Assembly: GCA_022605405.1 (NCBI GenBank) | Contig: JABYQQ010000018.1 | Span: forward strand, 620,001 to 684,000 | DNA: 64,000 nt | Origin: Earliella scabrosa | Lineage: Eukaryota > Basidiomycota > Agaricomycetes > Polyporales > Polyporaceae | Direction of reading: 5' to 3' | Part shown: positions 36,926 through 48,593 of the stretch, one piece after another | Layout of the letters: each line of letters begins with the position of its first letter | Numbering within the stretch: position 1 is the stretch's first letter | Position numbers and translations under genes: made by a program | The notes under the pieces: generated by a model | Told to the model about the DNA's origin: nothing | Seen by the model: the letters and a program-made list of their open reading frames with translations, nothing else | The model's database searches: none

Positions 36926-37827
36926 GAGCGGAGGGGGACAAGTGAGGGTGGCAGCTGCTTCGTAACGGTAGGACTCACCGTGACTTCGATGCTTCTAGCA
37001 CTTATACAGCCGCATGCATGCATGGACACGAATAGTCCCTTCCGAAACCCACGACAAAATCGCAATTGCATAAAACGTCGGTGATTGGGCGTGCGGGTGC
37101 GGCGCGTAGCGCCGTCACGTCCATCCTCCAGCGCAACTGCCGGTCATGGGGGTTGTGCGCCTCCCATCCTGCCCTCAACTTTCTCCTTCTGGGCCGTGCA
37201 AGGCCGCTGCTCTTCCCTCTTGCACGACGATCTTCCAGCTAAAGAGGCACAATATCAGAGGGGCAGCCGTCATCTACATGAGCGTGAGCGGCAAATCCAA
37301 ACCGTTTAACCCATGCGCTCGCTTCGTCAATGAACATTCCACTACAGCCGAGCCTGAGCGTTGCTGAGAAGCTGCCTCTCGGTTGCAGTTGGCGAATCTC
37401 CGGGACGCCGACGGTGGAGCAACGAATTAACATTGCACGCGCGCAAGCAAGCGCTTGTGCTTCAAGTGCGGTCTTCGTGAACAATGGTAAGCTTGTGCAC
37501 GCACCTGAGAGCAAAGCAAGCTGGGAGACGTCATAACGTGAGCGATGTTCGCCCCTACGACTCATACAGGCGAAATTCGCCTCCAGCGTCCCGAGTCGGC
37601 CGTTTGAGTTTATTGAATTAGAGGCTGACACCTCGTCTATAAGGCGGCGACTTCGCGGAGGGTAGCCGGCCCTCCTTTGAGAGACCAACGCGTCTACGCC
37701 GCAATTGGAGCTGACGACCCTTCACGAGTCCTCGAGGTGAACTTATAGTGACCCCCATCCGGGTACCTAGGCATTCAACGGGGTTTGGAGATCAGGATCG
37801 TGAGGGTCCCCGCACCGAGGAATTCAC
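36926..37827. other. intergenic between P450 genes 3 and 4
   Basis: No separate gene is supported. The frame at 37239-37688 (-) has no domain. The right part may hold the terminal exon of P450 gene 4, whose 3' end is uncertain. Confidence 0.4.
37001..37006 (-). promoter_or_regulatory. TATA box of P450 gene 3
   Basis: TATAAG on the minus strand lies 76 bp before the start at 36925. Confidence 0.5.
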
Positions 37828-39751
37828 TCACGTCAAGAACACTTCCTTCATCTGCACATCCTGGACGGCAGGGATCTTCGGTCGCCCGCGTTCGTCCAAC
37901 AACGGTTCGATGGTGAGCGCGTGGAGAACGCACGCAAATGCGATGAAGAGCGACGCTTCTCCGAACTCCTTCCCTGGACAGATCCTGTCGATGCGATATA
38001 CATATGAGCGACAACCTGCGAGACACCCGACCCAAACCTCACCTGCGGCCAAAGCCGAAGACGTACTCGCGCGGGTCCAGGATTGGCAGTCCGCCCTTGA
38101 GGAAGCGCTCTGGTCGGAAGGCCTCGGGGTCGTCGTAGTGTTGTGGGTCGCGTCCAAATGCCCTTGTGGTACAAGTGTCACAGCAGGTTGGGGAGAACAT
38201 GTAATCCTCTTGCTCACCAAATATTCGCCACCAGAATTGAGCCGCCAGGGATCAGATACCCGTTGTACACGTCGTCCTCAAGAGACCGGTGGGCGATGCC
38301 GAGGTGCACGGTAGGCATCCAGCGAAGGCATTCCGTGAGGAGCGCGTTGAGATACGGTAGCGACTCACGATCCGCCAAGGACGGCTGTCTATCTCGTCCG
38401 ATAACCACGTCCAGTTCCGCCTGAGCCTTCTTCTGGATATCGGGATAGGAGGCCATGGCGTACAGGAACGTCAGGAAGGTCGATACAGTCTGTGCTGGAG
38501 ATCAGCTTCCACAGAACTTCGGACGGAATAGAATGGCTCACCGTGTCGACACCACCTGAGCGCCGCCAGCACATGCATGAGCTCTCCTCGTTGTAATGTT
38601 TGTGAGGCAGATACGCACCGAGATATGATACTGCAGCAACGTCCCGCGCGAGGCCGTCCGCTTCAACTGACAAGCCATCTTTTGATTCAGCGCCGAGCCG
38701 ACTGATCATTGCAGCGACGATAGAAGGTCGGGCATCCCCACGACGCTTACTCGGAATCAGTAATCGACAGTACTTCGTTGAACGGTAGCGGCCCCTCCAC
38801 TCACCAAACTCTCGAGCGCAGCATCGTACGGCGCGTCGCGCATGGCCCGCACAGTCGGTCTCCACACAGCAGCGTCGCGCTTGAACTGCACGCCAGGAAA
38901 CCACTTCGGGAGGTACTGAAGGGCGGGAAGAACCTCCACGACATATCTGCCGGGGGTATATGCGAGGTCAATCATGTGTTGGCCCTCGCGCTGCACAGTA
39001 AACAGCTCGTTCTCCGGGGTCGTGGCGTCGATACCGTACACCGTGCGCAAGATCGTGGAGGCAAATGCGCTGTATGCGCGGGACATCAGCTACTGCCGCG
39101 GACGAAAGAGGATGTGGTGACACGTACAGGCGCACATCGGTGGTTGGCAACGTGTCTGAAGTTTTCGCGAGGTAGCGTGCGAGGCGGCGCGCTGTCTCCT
39201 CCTGGTCGTGTTCGTACTGGCCAATGGCGCTCGGGGCGAAGTGATGATGGAATTCTTTTCTCCTCTTCCGCCAGAGCTGCGTGTAGCCATCGAACGCGAA
39301 GCCCCAGTCCGACCCGATTCTATGCTCCGAGAGTCAGCGCACCACGTAGCTTGACGGAACGGTGATAGGACTCACAACATATTCATGACCGAGGAAGGGC
39401 GGTCGGAGTAGTTCGCCGAACGGTTGTCTAGCAGCTCCTTGGCGGCTTCGTAGGATCCGAGGACGATCATGGACTGCCCGAACGCATTGAGATGCACGAC
39501 GTCACCTGACGCCTCGAGGTCAACTCCGATCGAAACCAGACTCTTCAACGATCCAACATACCGTATTGCTCAGAGAGTCTTGAATACGGCGTGGCGCACA
39601 TGGTCGTTGGCATGTCGAGTAAGTTTCCTATGAGCGGTAATGCCCGCGGCCCTGGTGGTAGTGGGACACCCCTCTTCCGCTTGACAGGGCGCATATAGTA
39701 CAGCACGACACCGGTGGTCAATGCAACTAGCAGATAGGCAAGGAGATGCAT
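37828..39751 (-). CDS. cytochrome P450 monooxygenase, array gene 4
   Basis: The start at 39751 (MHLLAYLLVALTTGVVLYY) lies 88 bp after TATAAAAG. Landmarks: membrane anchor, VPLPPGPRALPLIGNLLD, WRKRRKEFHHHFAP, FASTILRTVYGIDAT, YLG-GVDT-TVSTFLTFLYAM across two introns in helix I, the ExxR motif in ECLRWMPTV, FGFGRR-ICPGKEFGEASLF with the heme cysteine, and VQMKEVFLT. In genes 2 and 3 a small final exon follows this point. Here the frame hits TGA at 37828 if unspliced. A candidate acceptor near 37745 would add about 40 residues rich in arginine that do not resemble the other tails, so the 3' end is uncertain. It is more diverged than genes 2 and 3 are from each other. Confidence 0.88.
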
Positions 39752-41018
39752 AGTGGTAGCGGTTTGACTACGTCACAGCGTCGGTAGCTTGTAGTCGGGC
39801 AAGGAAGCTTCTCCAGAATGGTCAGCTGTATGCGGCTTCTTTTATACCTGGAGCGGACCTAGTCACGAAGAACTCCTTATCGTCGCCTATCGAGCAGCTC
39901 TAATCCCTTAGAAGTTAGGCGGTAACTCTCTCGACGCACCTCGTGAGCTGTGGGCGTTCCGGAAGTAGTTCAGCCCCACCACGCATCTTCAACGTGCAAG
40001 GGCGCTCATTGAACATGGTGAGCTTCGCAATTCAACGTCGATCACTGTCAGCTAAGTACAGCGTCCGGGGACAGCGTGCCGTGATTTGAACCATCGCGAC
40101 GAGGAGTCGATTGGGACACGACTCAGCACTACTGGCTTGTCAGCATGCATACCATAGAACCCTAGGTACTTGAAAACACTCACACATCCACATTCATAAT
40201 GCTTCAGCAGCAGCTGCAATGCGCGAGATCAACTCGAACTGCGAAGTCCGAACTAGTCCGAAGGCAACATTCAATGTGGGCGTGGCGCCGTCCCCTCCCC
40301 GGCGACTGCCGAGCGCTGGACTTGAACGACTTGGCGCCCAGTGCGCCTTACCCTTTCACACCAATATTCATCTGCTGGTCGGCGTTGTAGCAAGAGAGCG
40401 TGGGCTCAGGACAAGCATAGGCCTCCCCATGACATGCGTCCAGCCTCTAGCACCCGGATACGACTCACTAGACTAGTGGCAAACCTCAGGCAAGTATAAC
40501 AACCAGGCGCAAATCCATGGTACAATGACACAACCATGTACTTGATGCAAAGCTGTCGATTCACTTACTCACAACTCACTCGCGTCTTACGGTCTTAGTC
40601 TGTATAGACACCAGCATATTCCCTTGCTCTGCAGCTCTTGGGCTTGCAAGTGGCCGCTTTGAAACTTGAAAGGCCTCCTGAGGCGGTGCTGGACCATCAT
40701 GATCTACGCTCGCGCATCTTTGCCCGTCCCTTCGTTCCTGGTGATCTCTCTTGATCTCTCTGATCTCGACCTTCTCATTCGACCGCATTCGACCACCTGC
40801 GCCTCAGGCCCCCTCTCCCACATCAGTACCTCGACGCCTTCAGCATGCTCCGACCCCTTGAAGCGACCGAGCCCGGCGTACCGGATACCTATAAAACTCC
40901 TCCGTGACCGGCGACGTGCTCTCCTCGCTTTCCGACCCCTTCGTTCCCTCTCTCGCCGTTCTCTGCGCCTTATCCTCTCTCCTCCTTCAACAGACACCCA
41001 GTCTCGAGCTTTTCGATC
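39752..41018. other. divergent intergenic region, nothing further recognised
   Basis: This region serves as promoter for P450 gene 4 (-) and the small secreted protein (+). A strongly pyrimidine-rich tract (about 40905-41000) precedes the latter. Frames at 40199-41169 lack domains. Confidence 0.4.
39839..39846 (-). promoter_or_regulatory. TATA box of P450 gene 4
   Basis: TATAAAAG on the minus strand lies 88 bp before the start at 39751. Confidence 0.6.
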
Positions 41019-41525
41019 ATGGCCCGCCTCGCTCTCTTCGTCGCCCTCGCCACCCAGGCTCTCTTCGCGCTGTACGTCCTCCTCCCCCTCCCCAGCCACC
41101 ACCAGTCCGATGCTTACAAAGTTCCCTCTTTCCCCCTTCACAGCGCCGTGCCCCAAGCCTCCGACGTAGCGCAGCAGTCCATCACCTGCACGCCCGTCAA
41201 CGTCGGCGCGAACGGCATCCCCGCCTCCTTCAAGGTCGACGCCTCCGCCGTGACGCTCCCCGAGGGCGCCAGCCTCTACGTCTCCGTCGCGTCCCCGAAC
41301 CTCGTTGACGCCACCGAGAGCGCGACGATCCTTGCGTTCGCCCAGCTCGACGCCGCCGCCGACGCCGAGCTCCCGAACCTCTCGCTCACCGCCGAGGGCG
41401 CGCTCGACGTGCTCGAGGCGGGCAAGACGTACCAGGTGACGTGCGCCGGCGCGATCCTCAGCGCGGACGCGCCCGAGCCTGCGTACCTCGCGGAGACGTA
41501 CACGGATTTCACGTTCAGCGGGTGA
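41019..41525 (+). CDS. small secreted protein of unknown function
   Basis: Exons 41019-41071 and 41144-41525 give 144 aa. Residues 1-18 (MARLALFVALATQALFAL) are a signal peptide. The intron falls right after it, at a signal-peptide boundary. The mature protein is acidic and alanine-rich, with only two cysteines (SITCTPVN and QVTCAGAI). Short beta-prone segments (GASLYVSVASPN, GKTYQVTCAG) suggest a small extracellular beta-sandwich. I do not recognise the family. Coding sequence is strongly C-biased at third positions, typical of highly expressed basidiomycete genes, and the 5' flank is pyrimidine-rich, both consistent with strong expression. Confidence 0.75.
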   Translation: MARLALFVALATQALFALYVLLPLPSHHQSDAYKVPSFPLHSAVPQASDVAQQSITCTPVNVGANGIPASFKVDASAVTLPEGASLYVSVASPNLVDATESATILAFAQLDAAADAELPNLSLTAEGALDVLEAGKTYQVTCAGAILSADAPEPAYLAETYTDFTFSG

Positions 41526-41701
41526 GGGGATGCACGGTGGATGGTGGATAGTGGATCATGGATTTTGGGGAAGAGGTCTTGAGGTGAGTCGCTTCCGTCT
41601 GTCGTGCGCGGCTATGGGGCGGACGCTGATGGGTCGCTGTAGGAGAGCAGAGGACGGAGGACGGATGTAGGCGTATGATTCCGGGGACCGCTCTGCACGC
41701 G

Positions 41702-42242
41702 TTGTGTATCCCATCCACTCGTTTATTGTTATTGATACCTCACGGACTCGTGGTCTAATGTATACCAAGCTCATGTCGATCGGACGGAGAACACTAAATA
41801 GGCTCGCACGAGAAACAGGGACCGAACTGAACGAAGCGCTAGATTAATAGCAGTCCACAACATCCTCCCGACCTTCCCCACCTGTGGGTCTACGTGCGCC
41901 GGCATCTGGCTCCCGCTCTCCGGCTGGCTGCGCAACACGGGGCGCCGCTGCACGATCGAGGACTTCTTCTGGCTGTCCTCCGCGGGGACCGCGAGCTCGA
42001 ACTCGAACGCACGCACTAGCGTGTAAATGATCGCCTTCATCCTGCGGCCTCTGTGTCAGGGAGCTGCTGGGAGCAGGAATAGGACAAGACAGGGACGTAC
42101 TGGGTGAGCGAGAAGTGGTACCCGATGCACGCGCGCGGGCCGCCGAGGAAGGTGAGGAGGTGGCCCCACACGCCGGGGATGTTCGAGATGGCCTCGGGAG
42201 GGTTCTCCCACCGCTCAGGCCTACACAGATGAAGTGGGTTAC
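41702..42242 (+). repeat. segmental duplication, left copy
   Basis: This 541-bp block is closely similar to 43679-44250 in the same orientation. The block contains the last exons and 3' flank of a P450 gene. Compared with the right copy it lacks a 20-bp stretch near 41901 and has small indels, so the reading frame is broken. Confidence 0.85.
41890..42242 (-). pseudogene. P450 3'-end fragment (heme region only)
   Basis: The fragment carries [19 protein letters not shown], the heme loop [15 protein letters not shown] and [20 protein letters not shown]. These match the C-terminus of the P450 gene at 43.9-47.0 kb nearly residue for residue. The rest of the gene is absent upstream. A 20-bp deletion near the end shifts the frame into [12 protein letters not shown] and beyond. 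It is a relic of a tandem duplicate. Confidence 0.85.
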
Positions 42243-42574
42243 TTAGACGGAAGTATGTAGCAGGAAATGAATCCATGCTCACTTGAACAGACACTTGAAC
42301 TCGTAAGTAACGCTCATGTTACCGTCGGAGATCACGCCGGATCATCGGCAGTGACACCCGCGAGCGCCAATATTGTCACAGACCCGGAAGCCGAGCACCA
42401 GACGTTCTTAGACTCACCTCCTCCCATCAATCCTCCGATCGCAGAGCCGGCTGAGCGTTAGCGAAGCTGCAGGAGAGCCTGTATATTCTAGAACGTCTGG
42501 AACCGAGACTATACTATGCGCAATCCATAGTCTTGCATATTGTTCGCCTACATCTCACCATTCTGTTCTCGCTC

Positions 42575-43712
42575 ATGACATCCAAATCTCCGTCACCCGA
42601 GTCCTCGCCACAAGAGTTGCCGTCATCCGAGTCGTCCATCGAGTCCTCGCCACCACCCAACAAGCCATCGTACCGTAATCCCTACTCCATTCATAATCGT
42701 CATCCGGACGACGAATACATCTTCGAGCTCGAGCCCAATGCATCCCAAGCACCGAGTGTCGGCGACGAGCTAATCAGATATACGGAACGCGCTAAGCGTG
42801 TGCAAGCGGCGGTAGGTCAATCATCGTGACTGCGTTCACCAACGTTGATGCTCACCCTGGGGATTGTGACAGAAATGGCAGCGGATGTTGAAGATCTTTA
42901 CACCGAGAGAGACGATCAAGGAGTGGTTCATCCTGAGCGAGAGAAACCGTTACGTGCATCTTGCGTACGGCTGGGCGTACAAGGAGGGGTATCTGAGGAA
43001 GTATGCAGAGTTGATGAAGCTCCAGGTCGATCTGCGAGAATCCCCGACCTTGGCAAGGAGGCTGCAGAAGAACCACGTCGTGTACGGGGAGCTTTCCGAT
43101 GAAGAGCAAAACTGCGCGGAAGTCCAGGAGCTCCTGCGGCTCTGTGCCCGGCCAATTGTCCTTCATCATCTCAGGGAGAAGACCGGAATCCGCCTGGAGG
43201 AAGTCCGTCCGTTCTCCGACGAACACCAGGGTATGTTCGCCTTGTACAACAACCACAATGTTCTCGAGCGGTTCGACGCGATCGACAACGCGGTCGGGAT
43301 CGACCACGTCGTGGATGTCATGGATGAGGCCATGAATCAGGCTCAACACGAGTCGAAGTTGCTATGGTGGTATGATCTTGACCTACTTCCTTGCGTGAGT
43401 GTTCCTGTGTCTGGTAGTTTGAACTATGCTAAAGCCATGGCATACCTAGGATCTCACATCGCCCGTTTGACCTTGTTCTCCGTCCAAGACTCAGCCCCTG
43501 TCCCTTGTTCAACTCAGTGTTTGTACAGTTGTGTGAACTCAGTGGGGAATACTTTATTGCCACGCCCTTGGCTCTCGCTCAGAGTCAGCACACAATCGCG
43601 GAGCCCATCCCTCCCGCATCCCTCCCGCGATGACCCTCATAAATTCTATCCAGGTGAGCATACTGATGATATGCCCTCTTGTGTATCCCATCCACTCGTT
43701 TATTGTTATTGA
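42575..43712 (+). CDS. orphan protein lying between two P450 3'-end copies
   Basis: I do not recognise this gene. The chosen ATG (42575) starts a Ser/Pro/Glu-rich segment (SPESSPQELPSSESSIESS) with short internal repeats. An intron (about 42813-42874) joins RVQAA to KWQRML. The second exon encodes a charged alpha-helical region: ETIKEWFILSERNRYV, GYLRKYAELMKLQVDL, EQNCAEVQELLRLCARP, RPFSDEHQGMFALYNNHN and DVMDEAMNQAQHE. There is no membrane segment or known motif. The frame stays open past a GTGAGT at 43395 and ends at 43712 inside the duplicated block, so the true 3' end is uncertain. An intracellular location is likely. Confidence 0.6.
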
Positions 43713-44250
43713 TACCGCACGGACTGGTGGTCTAATGTATATCAAGCTCATGTCGATCGGACGGAGAACACTGAATAGGCTGGCAGGAGAAACAGAACAG
43801 GGACCGAACCGAACGAAGCGCTAGATAAATAGCAGTCCACAACATCCTCCCATCCTCCCAACCCTCCCCCACCTGCGAATCTACGTGCGCCGGTACGGCC
43901 GGACGAGGAGCGGCATCTGGCTCCCGCTCTCCGGCTGGCTGCGCAACACGGGGCGCTGCACGATCGAGGACTTCTTCTGGATGTCCTCCGCGGGGACCGC
44001 GAGCTCGAACTCGAACGCGCGCACGAGCGTGTAGATGATCGCTTTCATTCTGTGGGTGTCTGTGTCAGCGAGCTGCTGGGAGCAGGAACGGGAAAAGACA
44101 GGGACGCACTCGATGAGCGAGAAGCGGTAGCCGATGCACGCGCGCGGGCCGCCGAGGAAGGTGAGGAGGTGGCCCCACACGCCGGGGATGTTCGAAATCG
44201 CCTCGGGCGGGTTCTCCCACCGCTCGGGTCTGCACAGATGGAGTGGGTTA
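43679..44250 (+). repeat. segmental duplication, right copy
   Basis: This is the intact counterpart of 41702-42242. It contains the 3' flank and last exons of the functional P450 gene. Just past its right end lies a short tandem repeat of AGTAGCGGAG (about 44257-44279) not present in the left copy. Confidence 0.85.
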
Positions 44251-46964
44251 GGCGAGAGTAGCGGAGAGTAGCGGAGAGTAGGGATGGAGACAGAGGCTTA
44301 CTTAAACTCGTATGCGTCCTCGCCCCAGAGCTTCTTCGACCGGTTGAGGGAGAGGATGGGGATGAAAATCGTCGTGTCCTTCGAGAGCCTGGATGTGCGA
44401 AGCAGGAACAAATATCAAGTCAGATTCTCACTGAATACGCCCGAGGCGTGATCCACCATTAGCCCGATCTCGTCCACGTGGCCTCGTCCATATTCAAACG
44501 AGAGCGCCTGAAGAAGGAGGGGGAACACAGCGTACGGGAAAGACGAAACGCACCGAATCGAGTCCTGCACCTGCCCATGGCGGTCCACATACGGCTCGCC
44601 GACGGGGATCACGTCGTCCTTCATCGAAATTCGGATCGTCGACGGCACGGGGGCGTGGATCCGGAGCGTCTCGCGCACGACCGCGTCCAGGTACGGCAGG
44701 CTAGAGAGCTCGTCCATCGTTGGTGTGTCCGTCTCGAGCGTCCAGAGCTCCTCGCGGAGCTTCTTCTGCACCTCTGGCGCCTGCGTGAGCGCGAAGAGGC
44801 ACCACGTCGCCGCGCCGCTCGTCGTCTCGTGTCCAGCAACGAGGAAGCTGTGGAGGTCAGTCAGCGGCGTAGCCACAGGTGCACGAGGTGGGAGACGACG
44901 TACGTGGGCACCTCTGTTCAGTGTTCCGACAGCGGGTAATCAGCGAGCGTGCTCCTGACTCTGGTGTGCGCATACGTACGGGCAAGGACGTCTTCGTCCG
45001 AGAGCCTCTGGCTGTCCGGGATGTCGGTCGCCATGTTCGCCTTGATGAGAAGCGTGAGCAAGTCGCGGCCGCGCATGTTGTGGCGCTCCACGCCCGCGTC
45101 CTTCTCCTTGCCCTCCGCGTGCTCGCGCATGATCTCCGCCTTCTTCTCCGCGATGAGCTGCGAGCCGATGCGCCGCATGACAGCCTGCGCCTGGTTGATG
45201 CGCCTGTTGCGCTCGTCGGGCTACGGTACGCGCGCGGTCAACGATGGTGATGGGTGATGTTCGCAGCGCGGGGAGGCAGGTCGAAGACTCACGATGAGGT
45301 TGAGGATGGGGAACATGTTCCGGAGAATCATCAGCGTCGTGAGGCGCATCGTCGGGTCGAAGATGGTTGTGAACGCCTCGACGAGCTCGTTCGACTTGCC
45401 GGCGAGGTTGTCGAAGCGGTAGTTGAAGCCTGCCCGAGGTGAGGTGTCAGCAGAGAGCATGAAGCGCATGTTCGGTGGGGAGACTGTATGTACCTGCGAG
45501 TCCAATAACGTCGAGCGTCATCTTGCTGAGCCAGTTGAGGATGTCGAGGCGCGCTGGCTCGCCCGATTTCGAGATCTCGGCACTCCAGGCGTCGCGCAAC
45601 TGAGGAAGGGCGCGTCAGTACCAGTTCATAACGATGAAGGTCGTTCGCGAGAAGGCCAGAGGACCGGGCGCCAGTGGTCGCTTTCATCCGTTTTATGTAT
45701 ATACTAGAGAGTGACATGCCAGCGCCCTCACTTGAAACAGCAAGTGCCACCGACATCCGCGAGCAGATGTGAGATGATACAATACGAGGTCTCAACATGC
45801 ATTGACACCAGCAGTGGGCGACGAGACATGAAACGAGAGTCGAGGGCTGACTATATGCGCCTTGGGGAACCGTGGAGACACCTGGAGACACATGGACGCA
45901 TAGTACGCTCCTCCGCCATGATGATTATCCGCATTCGTCCACACGGCCTCCAAACCCGAAGTAGGGCTCTGGAAGCCGTGCGCATCCGCAAAGCGTATCA
46001 GATAGCAAGTATAGGCAGACGGTGACACCTCGCATCTGTGCGATTATCACCGTCCGACCCATTCCTGCCCGATTCTCTGGACTTATGCTAGCACCCTAGA
46101 GCCCGCTGCTCCACGGGATGTAGCAGCGGAGCAAGGAACGACCACGCCGTAGTACAATGAAGAACGCACCTCGATCGACTTGTCAACGAAGATACTGGTG
46201 AGCTCCCGAATCTGTGAAGGACCGAAGGCAGGGTTCTACACATCCACGCATGTGGTCAGGGGGCTGCGGGTGACAGCGTGAGAGACGGGGCAACGCACCA
46301 TGACCCTCCTCTGAAGCGACGACGACGGTCAGCAAACCGATGCGATATGCAGTGACTTGAACATACCTGCTGCCTGTGCTGCTCCGCTGGTGAGAGGTCA
46401 GTGAATTGCTGTGGCTAAGGACAATCAGGTCCAGTACCTTCGGTGAATAGCACTCCTGTAACGAGTAGGCAGCGAGTCAGCGGGAAGACAATCGCTCAGA
46501 CCATTGATGCGAGTACAGACCTTCGCCGACGACCCTCGCGAGGTTGCGGCGTGCTTCACTAGGTTTCTGGAAGTCGGCCGAGTGAGTGAGGATGTGGTTC
46601 AGCGCGCGCGTGTCGGTCGTCCACAGCCGGTCCAACTGGGTTCGCGAACGCGCACAAATCAGCACATAGCGGCCGGCCAATACCATCAGGGACGGGAGGT
46701 TGTACACACCCCGAAGAGGCCGCGATAAGTGATGCTATGCGAGCCGTACTGCTCGATCCAGCGCTCCTGGGGCACGGAGTTGTCCTCCTCCTGAATGGCT
46801 TTGAAGTTGCCCCAGAGCCAGTGATCGCTCGGGGGGCCGGGAAGGTCTCGAATCGGGTTCGGCTTTAAGATGCGGACGAGGAGCGGGACAAGCTTCCATA
46901 GTGCGACCGCGAGGAGGCCTAGGAAGACGACGCCCGCGCCCTGTGCGATGGATAGCAGCGGCAT
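43881..46964 (-). CDS. cytochrome P450 monooxygenase of a second type
   Basis: This protein differs from the array genes. The start is 46964 ([20 protein letters not shown] anchor). Then come [19 protein letters not shown], a [19 protein letters not shown] exon, [38 protein letters not shown], the helix-I motif [32 protein letters not shown] (ExxR), FKPERW, and heme loop [15 protein letters not shown], ending RPYRRT-stop at 43881. AGHETT, PERW and GGPRACIG are typical of the CYP4-like/CYP5150-type basidiomycete families (family assignment by eye). More than ten introns are present. All are about 50-100 nt except one of 570 nt at 45600-46169. Confidence 0.9.
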
Positions 46965-48593
46965 CTGATGTTGTGTGGTGGATTAGCAGACATTGTGGGC
47001 ATAGCAGTAGCACCAGCACTGACTGCAAAGTGTCGCGCTGTGATAACGGTTCAGAGGGAGCGTGCCAGTACAGAGGGATGAGGAGGAAGAAAGGAGAGAC
47101 TGGGTTGTTCACGCACCTGAGCCACGCAAGAGCTTATATATGTCGAGGACAGAGGCGTACGTGTACCCAGCGTGTAAGTACCGCGTCCCTGGCAGCTTAG
47201 TTCTCCGCAGTGGGATCGACAGCTGGTGCCGCGCGGATGCTCGGCACGATGGCGGTTTCAATTTGGACTCGCAAGGCCGAATGTTGTCAGGTGGCATCCG
47301 TCACTGGTCATCGCAAATGAGATATGCGACCGCCCGATTATCCCTGACCCGTCGCTCTCAGTTCGGGTAACGGTCAGCATACGAACGCCTTTAGGTCTCG
47401 TCCAAATGTGTGTCCATCAACCTGCCGATTATGTCCCTACCCACGCGTGGTAAGTTAACGGCCCGCCGTCTTATCTCCCCACGGTCTGTCGCATTACACA
47501 TTGGCGCCCCTACCATATGTGCAACCGGCCCCAACAGCCAAGCACCACCTGTCCGCCTCCCATTCCTGATATGTCTCCCCATCAATCACATACGGTCTCC
47601 CCGCCATCGCCCACGCGTCTTCCTGCCATTGCTGTGCCGCCCATGCGCGCTTGCGCATTCGTCCTCCGCCGCGCGCTCACCCGTCTCCTGGCTATTGAAA
47701 ACCCGTCCCCCTCGTTTTACAGCACCCCCACCACTGCACGCATTGCCATGAAATCTACACCGATCGAAAGCCAGCGGCTTCAGGTGCCCAGGAAAATTGC
47801 TCAAACCTGTTGGTGAGTCCTACGTAAGTCATAATTCCGCCGCTCCTCTGTCAGCCCAGGCGCTTAGGCCTCCCGCCTCTCGGCCAATGCCGGCCAAACT
47901 CTTTCTACCGCGTTTGGCCGCAACATCTGCTTCGGTCTGGTTCGTTTTGTTGGCCTCCCTTTCCCTCCGTCAGCCCGTGTTATCTCGCCCCGCTGCCCCT
48001 ATCCACTCCGCCCTTACTGTCTTTGTTCAGTCCGCTCTTCCTCGCCAGCCTCCCGCGTCTAGTCTGGCCACTCCCCCATCGCGCACTAGCAGGTGAGCAA
48101 ACCCCATCAACGTTCTTCTCTCCTTCTATTCCACTCCTACTGTCTCCCACCCTTCTTCTCTCATCCTGGGTAGTCACGCTTTGTACGTCGTATACAACAT
48201 ATGCCAAAGCCTCTTCCCCCATCATGGATCATGCCTGCAGCCTTCATTCGCAATCAGGAAGCAACCACGCCCTACCAGCTTGGACATCCCCCAGCCGCGA
48301 CCTCTCTCGCACCCCGCTTTCAGCCCTAATCCTCCTCGATCTCAAGACTATCCCTATCTCATTTCCAGGCGCATGCCCGACATTCCTCTCTTCGCCTTGC
48401 CCATCGATCCCAATCCGTTACCCTCGGCACCTCCGTCCCGACGCTCACATGCACCTCCCGGTATACCCCTTCCTTGCGCAATCGGGCTAGCCTGATGGCT
48501 CCACGGCGTGGTATGTGGTGCTATATGCGGTATGCCCTCTCTTCCCCTCGCTCACGTCGCCCCTGCCATCCTCCCTCAACACTCTCCTCGTCC
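46965..48593. other. intergenic, pyrimidine-rich, no gene supported
   Basis: This holds the 5' flank of the P450 gene (TATATAAG, minus, at 47133-47140) and a long C/T-rich plus strand (about 47450-48590) leading to the Ulp1-like gene. Splice-like GT sites occur near 48090 and 48510, so untranslated or short upstream exons of that gene could lie here. Confidence 0.4.

Noticed and set aside
29403..46964. complete secondary-metabolite gene cluster
   Set aside because: There are five P450 genes but no terpene synthase, PKS, NRPS or prenyltransferase. The acyltransferases are 17 kb away with unrelated genes between, so a cluster claim is not supported here.
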